A stretch of 64,000 bases of DNA from Salegentibacter echinorum. Its GTDB lineage: Bacteria > Bacteroidota > Bacteroidia > Flavobacteriales > Flavobacteriaceae. Both the position numbers and the translations under genes were made by a program. Positions 56,168-64,000 of this stretch are shown here, piece by piece (within the stretch, counting starts at the first letter, position 1; each line of letters begins with the position of its first letter). The stretch is taken from assembly GCF_900129445.1 (NCBI RefSeq), contig NZ_FQVT01000010.1, forward strand, positions 29,114 to 93,113. Direction: 5' to 3'. Under the pieces are notes generated by a model that was not told the origin of the DNA, ran no database searches, and worked only from the letters and a program-made list of their open reading frames with translations.

Positions 56168-57495
56168 TATTTCATCCCCTTCATCATTTGCATCATTTTT
56201 TGGCCACCGCCACCTTGCATCATCTTCATCATTTTTCCCATTTGGTTAAATTGCTTCAGCAGTTGGTTCACTTCCTGCACCGATGTACCAGAACCTTTAC
56301 TTATTCTTTTCTTACGGCTGGAATTAATAATTTTAGGATTACTTCGTTCTTCTGGCGTCATGGAGTGAATTATGGCCTCGATACCTTTAAATGCATCATC
56401 GTCAATATCAACATCTTTCAGCATTTTTCCGGCCCCGGGGATCATTCCCATAAGGTCTTTCATAGACCCCATTTTCTTAATTTGCTGAAGTTGCTTTAAG
56501 AAATCATCGAAACCGAATTTATTTTTCGCAATTTTCTTCTGGATCTTCCTGGCTTCTTCCTCATCATATTGTTCCTGGGCTCTTTCAACAAGGGAAATAA
56601 CATCTCCCATCCCCAAAATCCTATCGGCCATACGGCCGGGATAGAATACATCTAAGGCATCCATTTTCTCACCCGTACCAATAAATTTAATGGGTTTATT
56701 TACTACAGATTTAATTGAGATCGCAGCCCCACCGCGGGTATCACCGTCTAATTTGGTAAGGATTACCCCATCGAAATTAAGCCTTTCGTTAAAGGTTTTT
56801 GCTGTATTTACCGCATCCTGACCCGTCATAGAATCTACCACAAACAAAGTTTCGTGTGGTTTAATCTCATTGTGAATATTTGAGATCTCGGTCATCATCA
56901 CCTCATCTACAGCAAGACGACCAGCGGTATCTATAATCACTACATTATGACCATTGGCTTTAGCGTGGGCAATTGCTGCTTTAGAAATAGCCACCGGATC
57001 TTGATTTCCTTTATCTGAAAACACCTCTACATCAACCTGTTCCCCGACTACGTGTAACTGGTCTATTGCCGCAGGACGATACACATCACAGGCTACCAAT
57101 AAAGGTTTTTTGGTCTTTTTATTTTTTAAATATTTCGCAAGTTTTCCCGAGAAAGTAGTCTTACCACTACCCTGCAATCCAGACATTAAAATTACAGAAG
57201 GATCGCCCGATAGGTTTATTCCTTCGGCTTCTCCTCCCATAAGGTCGGTTAACTCGTCTTTCACGAGCTTTACCATCATTTGTCCCGGCTTTAATGCTTT
57301 TAAAACATCCTGCCCCAGGGCTTTCTTTTTTACGACATTGGTGAAATCTTTGGCAATTTTATAGTTCACATCGGCATCTACCAGGGCGCGTCTTACTTCC
57401 TTTAAGGTTTCGGCAACGTTTACTTCTGTAATTTGTCCATGACCTTTTAAAACGTGTAAGGCACTATCTAATTTCTCACTTAAATTATCAAACAT
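56167..57495 (-). CDS. ffh: Signal recognition particle protein Ffh
   Basis: A 442-residue GTPase of the SRP. The NG domain has GLQGSGKTTFSGKLA, VACDVYRPAAIDQL, IDTAGRLAVDE and TKLDGDTRGGAA. The C-terminal M domain ends with MGKMMKMMQGG and a Met-rich tail that binds signal peptides and SRP RNA. Its partner FtsY is not in this window. Confidence 0.97.
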   Translation of the reverse strand: MFDNLSEKLDSALHVLKGHGQITEVNVAETLKEVRRALVDADVNYKIAKDFTNVVKKKALGQDVLKALKPGQMMVKLVKDELTDLMGGEAEGINLSGDPSVILMSGLQGSGKTTFSGKLAKYLKNKKTKKPLLVACDVYRPAAIDQLHVVGEQVDVEVFSDKGNQDPVAISKAAIAHAKANGHNVVIIDTAGRLAVDEVMMTEISNIHNEIKPHETLFVVDSMTGQDAVNTAKTFNERLNFDGVILTKLDGDTRGGAAISIKSVVNKPIKFIGTGEKMDALDVFYPGRMADRILGMGDVISLVERAQEQYDEEEARKIQKKIAKNKFGFDDFLKQLQQIKKMGSMKDLMGMIPGAGKMLKDVDIDDDAFKGIEAIIHSMTPEERSNPKIINSSRKKRISKGSGTSVQEVNQLLKQFNQMGKMMKMMQGGGGQKMMQMMKGMK

Positions 57496-57756
57496 AATTT
57501 TTCTGTCGTTTATTCCCTTTTTAAGGGGTTAATTTACCAAAGTTTTTAATCCTCTATTTTACCCGAGCTATTAAAAAATTTTCTTCGGAAGTATAAAACT
57601 ATTTTTCTCCAACCTAGAGTTTTACGTCAAGTTTGGTTTTTATTAAAATTCTTTCGCTAAAATCCAAAACCAAAATATCCAATTAATATTTACTTGCGTA
57701 AGTTAGAAAACCTTTATTTCTCTTAAGTTTTACGTCTTTCAATTATAAACTCTATA

Positions 57757-57783
57757 CCTACAAGGTTTCCAAAACCTTGCAGG
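57757..57783. repeat. AAGGTTT/AAACCTT palindrome
   Basis: CCTACAAGGTTT and AAACCTTGCAGG pair almost perfectly around a 3-nt loop. It resembles short palindromes common between genes in Bacteroidetes. Confidence 0.55.
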
Positions 57784-57870
57784 ATAACAATTGGCTTTTT
57801 TATTAGCGAATTGCAAATTTAATCATTTGAAATTGAAGTGAAAACTTTTTATTTCATTAGCCCCTCCCAA

Positions 57871-57887
57871 CCTCCCCTAAGGGGAGG
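57871..57887. repeat. CCTCCCC-TAA-GGGGAGG palindrome
   Basis: A perfect 7-bp GC-rich hairpin with a 3-nt loop in an AT-rich spacer. Confidence 0.6.
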
Positions 57888-57981
57888 AGTCCCATATCGT
57901 ACTTTTCCTTGATCTCTGGTCTGTGTTCTGTGTTCTGTGTTTAAAGTATTTATTATCTAAATAATTGCAACGAAACAAATT

Positions 57982-58004
57982 CCCCCCCCTTGGGGGTTAG
58001 GGGG
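57982..58004 (-). terminator. C/G-rich hairpin after argS
   Basis: A run of eight C is followed by TT, GGGGG, TTA and GGGGG directly after the argS stop. On the transcribed strand CCCCC-AA-GGGGG forms a stem. It is probably a terminator, and the G runs could also fold as a quadruplex. Confidence 0.5.
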
Positions 58005-58008
58005 CTTT

Positions 58009-59790
58009 TTACATTCTCTCTGGTACCTGGATTCCCAACAATGCGAAAGAAGATTTAATTACCTCTCCCACACTTTTTGCTAATTGCACGCGTAATGTTT
58101 TTTCTGATATATTTTCTGTTCCCAGAATAGTCACATTCTGATAAAATGAATTGAATTCTTTTACCAGATCGTAGGTGTAATTGGCGATTAACGCCGGGCT
58201 GTGATTTTCTGCTGCCAATTGAATAGTTTCCGGGTACAATTGAAGCTGTTTGATTAACTCCCGCTCTTTATCGTGAAGCTCATAGTCTTCTGCCGCTGGC
58301 TTGCTAAAATCGAAATCGGCTTTTCTAATAATAGATTGAATCCTGGCGTAAGTGTACTGTATAAACGGTCCCGTATTCCCCTGAAAATCTACCGATTCTT
58401 CAGGGTTGAATAAAATCCTTTTCTTAGGATCAACTTTTAAGATATAATACTTTAAAGCGCCAAGACCAATTATGCGATATAGCTCTTCTTTTTCAGTTTC
58501 AGTATAACCATCAAGTTTTCCTAATTCTTCTGAAATTTTACGAGCAGTTTCAGTCATTTCAACAATAAGGTCATCGGCATCTACTACCGTTCCCTCTCTA
58601 CTTTTCATTTTTCCACTGGGCAGATCTACCATTCCGTAGCTAAGGTGATAGAGATAATCTGCCCAATCGAAGCCGAGTTTCTTCAGAATTAAAAACAGTA
58701 CTTTAAAGTGATAATCCTGTTCATTCCCAACGGTATAAACCATCCCATTGATATCAAAATCCTTTACCCGCTGTATTGCAGTCCCAATATCCTGGGTCAT
58801 ATAAACCGCGGTGCCGTCACTTCTCAAAACAATCTTTTCATCCAGGCCTTCATCGGTAAGGTCTATCCATACACTATCATCCTCTTTTCTATAAAAAACA
58901 CCTTTCTCCAGGCCTTTATTTACAACATCCTTACCTAGTAAATAGGTATCGCTTTCGTAATAATTTTTATCAAAATCTACTCCAAGGGCATCGTAGGTTT
59001 TTTCAAAGCCGTCATATACCCATTGGTTCATTTTTTCCCATAAGGCAACCACCTCGGGATCTCCAGCTTCCCATTTTAAAAGCATCTGTTTAGCTTCCAC
59101 TAAGATAGGAGCTTCAGCTTTGGCAGCTTCTTCAGAAATTCCCTTTTCTTCAATTAATTCAGCAATCTCCTTTTTATATTCCTGATCAAACTTTACGTAG
59201 TAATTTCCTACCAATTTATCTCCTTTTATGCCGGCAGAATCTGGTGTTTCTTCATTCCCGAAGCGTTTCCAGGCCAACATAGACTTGCAGATATGAATAC
59301 CGCGATCGTTAATTATTTGGGTTTTATAGGATTTGTTTCCGGCGGCTTTTAAAATTTCAGCCACAGAAAAACCTAAAAGAATATTTCTTATATGCCCCAG
59401 GTGTAGCGGTTTATTGGTATTTGGCGAAGAATATTCTACCATAATCCCTTTAGCGCTGGTTTCCGGAGGTAAAAGTCCAAAATCCTTTTTATCTTTTATT
59501 TCATTAAAGAAGTTGAGATAATAGGCATCGCTAAGCACGATATTTAAAAAACCTTTTACCACATTAAACCCCGAAACCTCACTAACATTCTCCTCGAGAT
59601 ATTTACCAATATCTTCTCCCAGTTTCACAGGATTTGTCTTAACCTGGCGCAACATAGGAAAGGTCACTAAGGTAATATCACCCTCAAAATCCTTGCGTGT
59701 AGGCTGAAACTCAAAATCATCAATTTCTACATCATATTTTTCTTTGACTGCATTTTTCACGTGAGTCGCCAGGATACTTTGAAGCTTCAT
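58009..59790 (-). CDS. argS: Arginyl-tRNA synthetase
   Basis: A 593-residue class I synthetase. The N-terminal tRNA-recognition domain comes first; the HIGH motif is PLHLGHIRN and the KMSKS-like motif is GKMKSREGTVVDADDL. The C-terminal anticodon-binding domain ends SSFALLGIQVPERM. Its promoter core TATCTTTG lies 33 bp upstream. Confidence 0.96.
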   Translation of the reverse strand: MKLQSILATHVKNAVKEKYDVEIDDFEFQPTRKDFEGDITLVTFPMLRQVKTNPVKLGEDIGKYLEENVSEVSGFNVVKGFLNIVLSDAYYLNFFNEIKDKKDFGLLPPETSAKGIMVEYSSPNTNKPLHLGHIRNILLGFSVAEILKAAGNKSYKTQIINDRGIHICKSMLAWKRFGNEETPDSAGIKGDKLVGNYYVKFDQEYKKEIAELIEEKGISEEAAKAEAPILVEAKQMLLKWEAGDPEVVALWEKMNQWVYDGFEKTYDALGVDFDKNYYESDTYLLGKDVVNKGLEKGVFYRKEDDSVWIDLTDEGLDEKIVLRSDGTAVYMTQDIGTAIQRVKDFDINGMVYTVGNEQDYHFKVLFLILKKLGFDWADYLYHLSYGMVDLPSGKMKSREGTVVDADDLIVEMTETARKISEELGKLDGYTETEKEELYRIIGLGALKYYILKVDPKKRILFNPEESVDFQGNTGPFIQYTYARIQSIIRKADFDFSKPAAEDYELHDKERELIKQLQLYPETIQLAAENHSPALIANYTYDLVKEFNSFYQNVTILGTENISEKTLRVQLAKSVGEVIKSSFALLGIQVPERM

Positions 59791-59822
59791 TTTTTATATC
59801 GGTTTTTAGTTTAAAAGCCCTG

Positions 59823-59858
59823 CAAAGATAGTAGAAAATAGAATTTTGCCTATCTTTA
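59823..59858. promoter_or_regulatory. Divergent promoter cores of argS and the 59870 gene
   Basis: TATCTTTG (59823-59830, minus) faces argS. TATCTTTA (59851-59858, plus) ends 11 bp before the ATG at 59870. Confidence 0.45.
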
Positions 59859-59869
59859 AGCAAAAACTT

Positions 59870-60295
59870 ATGCTATTAAACATCTCTTATAACCGGTCAA
59901 AAATAAAGGAAAAAATAGACGCAGAAGTGGGAAAGACATTTACACTGCTGCAACGTATGAAATTAAACGGCACCGGTTCCCCAAAATTGCACATGACCAA
60001 CACCTCCATAGACATTCATAATTTAATGGTGTTAGACAGTAATGCCAATACATGCAATGTAGAGATGCGACCCAATGGAATTATTGTTATGTTCCGCTCT
60101 TTACTGGAGACCTATGCCCTGGTTATTCCCTATTATAAATTGCACCTATATAAAGGTAAAGCCGAGGAATACAGTATCTACCGAGATCATTATTTTATAA
60201 AAGTGAAAGCAAACACGCCGTCAATTCACAAGTTCTTTAAAAAGATTTTAGATTATAAAGCCGATAATGCACCTACTCAAATTGAAGACCTTTAA
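59870..60295 (+). CDS. Conserved hypothetical protein
   Basis: A 141-residue soluble protein with no family I recognise. It begins MLLNISYNRSKIKEKIDAEV, contains KLHMTNTSIDIHNLMVLDSNAN and SLLETYALVIPYYKLHLYKGKAEEYSIYRDHYFIKV, and ends acidic. The composition resembles flavobacterial conserved hypotheticals. I chose the ATG at 59870 because a TTG at 59846 would lie upstream of the promoter core. Confidence 0.75.
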   Translation: MLLNISYNRSKIKEKIDAEVGKTFTLLQRMKLNGTGSPKLHMTNTSIDIHNLMVLDSNANTCNVEMRPNGIIVMFRSLLETYALVIPYYKLHLYKGKAEEYSIYRDHYFIKVKANTPSIHKFFKKILDYKADNAPTQIEDL

Positions 60296-60356
60296 CGTAT
60301 GTTTAAGCCCATACCAGTATTTTTTATCAAAATGTACTAATTTTGAATAATCGAGA

Positions 60357-60560
60357 CTATCGCTTTCCAAAAGCAAGTCCGCCAATTAAGCATAAAATTC
60401 CAAACCCCATCATCGCATAAGATTGGGTTTTATCGCCTTGCGCCTCTATTTGCAGAGGACCGGCATCTATGGCAACTTCTGGAGTAACTAAGGTATAAAG
60501 ACCATAGCCAATCATTCCCACTCCAATAATGAGTAGTACTATTTTAAGCACGTTGTTCAT
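60357..60560 (-). CDS. Small two-helix membrane protein (DUF3185-like)
   Basis: A 67-residue protein: membrane helix IVLLIIGVGMIGYGLYTLV, a short polar loop with a TQSYAMMGFGI segment, a second helix GFGILCLIGGLAFG. It resembles DUF3185. Function unknown. Confidence 0.7.
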   Translation of the reverse strand: MNNVLKIVLLIIGVGMIGYGLYTLVTPEVAIDAGPLQIEAQGDKTQSYAMMGFGILCLIGGLAFGKR

Positions 60561-60730
60561 TTTATAAAGTTTTACTAATCCTACGGCAAAGTAAGGGTTT
60601 AATTCCTAATTTAAAGTCAAATTTGATATAAGTGACGAGATAAACGATATATCAACTTGCGAAAATGAGTTCCATTATTATCCATTATAAAAATTTCATT
60701 TTGATTTAAACTCACTAGCACATACAATTT

Positions 60731-62173
60731 ATGAGAATACTTCTTACAGGCGCAAATGGATATATAGGTATGCGAATTCTTCCCGAGCTTTTAGAAAAAG
60801 GTCACGAGGTAATTTGCGCGGTACGCAGTAAAAGTAGGTTTACGAACGATAAGGAAATTCTTGAGCAAATTGAAATTGTAGAATTAGATTTTTTAAAGGA
60901 TAAATCGGCACCAGATAAAATTAAAAATATAGATGTTGCTTATTATCTAATCCACTCCATGAGTGGCTCTACCAAAGATTTTGCGAGCCAGGAAGCCCAG
61001 GCAGCCAGCAATTTTAATAAGGTTATGGCAGAAACTTCTGTAAATCAAGTGATTTACTTAAGCGGAATTATTAATGAAGAGAAGCTTTCCAAACATTTAA
61101 AATCCCGTAAAAAAGTTGAAGAAACGCTTTACAAAGGTGATTTTAATTTAACGGTTTTAAGGGCAGCGATTATTGTAGGATCCGGCAGTTCATCATTTGA
61201 AATCATTAGGGATCTTTGTGAAAAACTCCCGGTAATGATTACGCCAAACTGGGTGAAGACCAAATGCCAACCTATATCCATTCGGGATATTATTAAATAT
61301 CTTACCGGGGTAATTGGCAGGGAGGAGTGTTATAATGATTCTTTTGATGTTGGGGGACCAGACATTCTTACGTATAGGGAAATGATGGAGCAATATGCCG
61401 AAGTTAGAAACCTAAAACTATGGATTTTTAATGTGCCGGTGATGTCACCAAAACTTTCCTCCTATTGGCTTTATTTTGTCACCTCAACCTCCTATAAACT
61501 GGCGCAAAACCTGGTAGATAGTATGAGGGTTGAAGTTACCACCCGCGACACACGTTTGCAGGAACTTTTAAATGTTGAGCCCGTTCCCTACAAAAAGGCG
61601 ATTGAATTGGCTTTCTATAAAATTGAACAACACCAGGTGATTTCCAGCTGGAAGGATTCTTTAAGTAGCGGAAGGTTTAAAAAGAACCTCAATGCCTATA
61701 TAAAAGTTCCTACTTTTGGGTGCTTAAAAGACACCCAAACGGCTAAGGCCAATAATCCAGACGAAGTTTTGGAGCGCATCTGGTCTATAGGCGGCCTTAA
61801 TGGCTGGTACTACGGAAATTGGCTTTGGAAATTTCGAGGCTACATTGATAAACTTTTTGGCGGGGTAGGATTAAGACGTGGTCGCACTAATCCCGATGAA
61901 ATTGCCGCCGGGGATTCTTTAGATTTCTGGAGGGTGCTTTTAGCCGATAAAAAAGAAAAACGACTACTCCTTTTTGCTGAAATGAAAGTACCCGGGGAGG
62001 CTTGGTTAGAGTTTTGTATCGATGAAAATGACGTATTGCACCAAACCGCTACCTTTAGACCCAAAGGCATTTGGGGCCGTTTGTACTGGTATTCTATGTA
62101 TCCCTTTCATTATTTTATTTTTGAAGGAATGTGCAATAGCATTGCTAAAAGTAAACCGAAAAACACAGCGTAA
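60731..62173 (+). CDS. SDR-like NAD(P)-binding protein with a DUF2867 domain
   Basis: A 480-residue protein. An N-terminal Rossmann fold (RILLTGANGYIGMRILPELLEKGHEVICAVR; then YYLIHSM and YLSGII) fills about 1-280. A C-terminal DUF2867/SRPBCC-like domain (about 330-475) includes GGLNGWYYGNWLWKFRG and ends YPFHYFIFEGMCNSIAK. The reaction is unknown; a lipid or quinone-related role is possible. Confidence 0.82.
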   Translation: MRILLTGANGYIGMRILPELLEKGHEVICAVRSKSRFTNDKEILEQIEIVELDFLKDKSAPDKIKNIDVAYYLIHSMSGSTKDFASQEAQAASNFNKVMAETSVNQVIYLSGIINEEKLSKHLKSRKKVEETLYKGDFNLTVLRAAIIVGSGSSSFEIIRDLCEKLPVMITPNWVKTKCQPISIRDIIKYLTGVIGREECYNDSFDVGGPDILTYREMMEQYAEVRNLKLWIFNVPVMSPKLSSYWLYFVTSTSYKLAQNLVDSMRVEVTTRDTRLQELLNVEPVPYKKAIELAFYKIEQHQVISSWKDSLSSGRFKKNLNAYIKVPTFGCLKDTQTAKANNPDEVLERIWSIGGLNGWYYGNWLWKFRGYIDKLFGGVGLRRGRTNPDEIAAGDSLDFWRVLLADKKEKRLLLFAEMKVPGEAWLEFCIDENDVLHQTATFRPKGIWGRLYWYSMYPFHYFIFEGMCNSIAKSKPKNTA

Positions 62174-62243
62174 ATCCTTCTAAAAACCTTAGCTTTCTTA
62201 TAATCTGATTTTTTAAACTTATCAAGCTAAAATTTATTGTAAT

Positions 62244-63734
62244 TTGGGAAAGTATTTTAAATTCTTATCTAAAAACCCCTTGTTATCCCTGGCTGCGGGA
62301 AGCTTGTTTTTACTCGCACTTTTTATCTTTCTATTTACTGAAAGCTTCTATGAACTTATAGAATTCGCTTCTATTTGGGTACGGGAAATCTTTGGTGGGT
62401 TTTATTTGTGGTTAGGTTTAATATGCGTGTTTTTCTTACTTTTTATAGCTTTTTCTAAGTTTGGAAAAATTAGACTGGGAAAAACTCCTCCCGAGTTCGA
62501 CCGGCTCTCCTGGATTGCCATGCTATACAGTGCCGGAATGGGCGCAGGTATTTTATTAAGAGCAGTGCAGGAGCCTGTATTTATGTTTATGAATCCGCCA
62601 ATTTCTACTGAAAACGCTGCAGAAATAATCTCTTTGGAATATACTTTTTATCAATGGGGATTTACCGCCTGGGCTTTTTATGGAATATTCGCGCTTTTAA
62701 TTGCCTACAACCTTTTTGTACGCAAATCAAATGTTCTTTTAGGCAGTAGTTTACCACAATTAAAGAAGGTGAAATTTTTACCCGCCGGCGTAAACTTAAT
62801 TACCATTCTCACCACAGTTTTTGGATTGGTTGCAGCCGTTGGCCTGGGCACTACACAAATAGAAGGTGGGATTAGCCATCTCGTTTCCAAACCTGCCGGT
62901 TCACTTTGGCTTATAATTTTATTGGTTTTAGTGATTTGTATTTTAGCCTTTATTTCGGCTTTCGCAGGAATAAAAAAAGGAATAAAACGCATATCAAATT
63001 GGAATATATATGTTACATTTTTCCTAATGTTATTTGTCTTTGTACAAATTGACATTCTTTATATGTTTAGCCAGTTTTTCATTTCCCTATATCACTATAT
63101 TATAGATTTTGTACCTTTAAGTTTAGCTTTGGGCAAACATAACCCCGGCAAAGAATTCCTCACCGATTGGACCTATTATTACTGGGCCTTTTGGCTCGCC
63201 TGGGCACCGTTTACCGGAATTTTTATAGCCAGGATTTCCAAAGGCCGGAGTATTAGGGAAATGATTATTGGGGTGTTACTCATCCCCTCCCTGGGCAGTT
63301 TCTTTTGGTTTAGTGTTTTTGGTTCGGCTTCCTTTGGACTTATTGAAAGTATGGAAACCTACAATGGGGAATTTGACAGTGTTTTTACTTCTATGTTTCG
63401 GTTCTTTGAGGCTTTTCCATTCTCCTACTTTACTAACATCATTACCATAGTACTTTTAATTAGCTTCCTGGTCACCTCGGTAGATTCAGCAATTTTTGTA
63501 TTGAGTATGTTTAGCGACAAAGGAAAGGAGCAACCCAAAAAGAAATTCCGACTTATTTGGGCTGCTGTAATCCTTATTTTTTCTGAAGCAATTATCGTTT
63601 TAGGAAATATAAAGCCAAACAGCGATGTACTCACCGCTATGCAGAAGTTTCTCATTATAAGCTCCCTGCCTTTCGCTCTTTTTACGGCACTGATTATGGT
63701 ATTGTTTTTAAGGGAATTGTTTAAAAAACATTGA
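62244..63734 (+). CDS. BCCT family transporter (betaine/choline/carnitine)
   Basis: A 496-residue transporter with about twelve helices. The family signature is WTYYYWAFWLAWAPFTGIFIARISKGRSIRE (about 310-340); GMGAGILLRAVQEPVFMFMNPP lies near 95, where many members have GMGIGLLFWGVAEP. It imports compatible solutes such as glycine betaine, which suits a marine or saline life. The start is a TTG, so the N-terminus is uncertain. Confidence 0.88.
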   Translation: MGKYFKFLSKNPLLSLAAGSLFLLALFIFLFTESFYELIEFASIWVREIFGGFYLWLGLICVFFLLFIAFSKFGKIRLGKTPPEFDRLSWIAMLYSAGMGAGILLRAVQEPVFMFMNPPISTENAAEIISLEYTFYQWGFTAWAFYGIFALLIAYNLFVRKSNVLLGSSLPQLKKVKFLPAGVNLITILTTVFGLVAAVGLGTTQIEGGISHLVSKPAGSLWLIILLVLVICILAFISAFAGIKKGIKRISNWNIYVTFFLMLFVFVQIDILYMFSQFFISLYHYIIDFVPLSLALGKHNPGKEFLTDWTYYYWAFWLAWAPFTGIFIARISKGRSIREMIIGVLLIPSLGSFFWFSVFGSASFGLIESMETYNGEFDSVFTSMFRFFEAFPFSYFTNIITIVLLISFLVTSVDSAIFVLSMFSDKGKEQPKKKFRLIWAAVILIFSEAIIVLGNIKPNSDVLTAMQKFLIISSLPFALFTALIMVLFLRELFKKH

Positions 63735-64000
63735 TTGATATCATAATGGTTTTAGTTCAGTACTACGTAAATAATATCTTAGATTTTCATTCTGAACCTT
63801 TCGACCACGGCTCAAAACTGGCTAAAGTCGAAAGACTCAAAAATAGATCCAGAATACTAACGAAGAAACCTAATTCTAAAAGAGAAGATTCCTCTCCCGA
63901 GGCCTCCTTTAGGTTTGTAAAGTACAATTTCACTTATTTAAGAAAGGATGGTAATGATGATGAAAATTTCTTTTTTTGCTTCTTTTTTTCTTTGTTAATA
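63735..64000. other. Right edge with an inverted repeat
   Basis: No gene is seen. CTTTCGAC (63798-63805) pairs with GTCGAAAG (63827-63834), and ATTCTG (63789-63794) with CAGAAT (63850-63855), so a hairpin with two stems may follow the BCCT gene. Confidence 0.5.

Larger units (their letters stand above)
57496..58008. other. Repeat-rich intergenic region between ffh and argS
   Basis: About 510 bp with no gene. From left to right it holds an AT-rich stretch, a palindrome CCT(a)CAAGGTTT/AAACCTTG(c)AGG (57757-57783), a GC-rich palindrome CCTCCCC-TAA-GGGGAGG (57871-57887), a 7-bp TTCTGTG tandem repeat (57921-57941), and a C/G-rich palindrome abutting argS (57982-58004). None is a known RNA gene to me. 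Confidence 0.6.

Overview
The window reads as a chromosome segment of a member of the Bacteroidetes, most likely the family Flavobacteriaceae. The support is the gliding genes gldB and gldC, the Bacteroidetes-type promoter core TAnnTTTG in front of many genes, few Shine-Dalgarno-like sites, SprB-like repeat domains, and lineage-typical families (DUF3467, DUF2851, DUF1343). Genus is not resolved; a marine genus near Gramella, Salegentibacter or Zunongwangia would fit.

Layout. 1-1800: a sparse, AT-rich accessory patch with one Ser/Thr-kinase-like gene. 1897-16351 (all minus strand): the information-processing superoperon, read as tRNA-Thr(TGT), tRNA-Tyr(GTA), tRNA-Gly(TCC), tRNA-Thr(GGT), tuf, tRNA-Trp(CCA), secE, nusG, rplK, rplA, rplJ, rplL, rpoB, rpoC, then a DUF3467 gene. 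The four leading tRNAs and tuf have the same order as the thrU-tyrU-glyT-thrT-tufB operon of E. coli. 16452-20204: hpf, xerC, rpsU, an acyl-CoA dehydrogenase and a helix-hairpin-helix protein. 20215-27890: two paralogous, unusually long sodium:alanine-type symporters flanking PspC-like, UspA, DUF2851 and SGNH-hydrolase genes. 28011-34000: a cysteine-synthase-family enzyme, a LolC/E-like permease, a NamZ/DUF1343 lipoprotein, a YkgJ-type protein, a methyltransferase and a metalloprotease lipoprotein. 34093-42110: recQ, then the envelope block kdsD-like, tatC, AhpD-like, lptB, pssA and lnt. 42239-50089: gldC-gldB, nadE, an atypical response regulator, dnaG and an ECF sigma/anti-sigma/outer-membrane-protein module. 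50249-64000: a polyprenyl glycosylphosphotransferase, rluF-like, VOC, AI-2E family, YkvA, folD, a four-helix-bundle gene, ffh, argS, small proteins, an SDR/DUF2867 protein and a BCCT transporter.

Most of the window is housekeeping. The unexplained structure is: (1) an 87-bp perfect tandem repeat between tRNA-Trp and secE that re-copies the last ~17 nt of the tRNA and contains a long hairpin; (2) the two symporters, which carry a signal peptide, an SprB-like repeat and a lipoyl-like domain ahead of the transporter; (3) loss of every zinc ligand in the zinc motifs of both DnaG and RecQ; (4) a response regulator with Glu at the phospho-acceptor position; (5) CAGT-rich islands and long imperfect inverted repeats in gene junctions, including inverted CAGT islands bracketing a four-helix-bundle gene. 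No CRISPR array, insertion sequence or prophage was seen.
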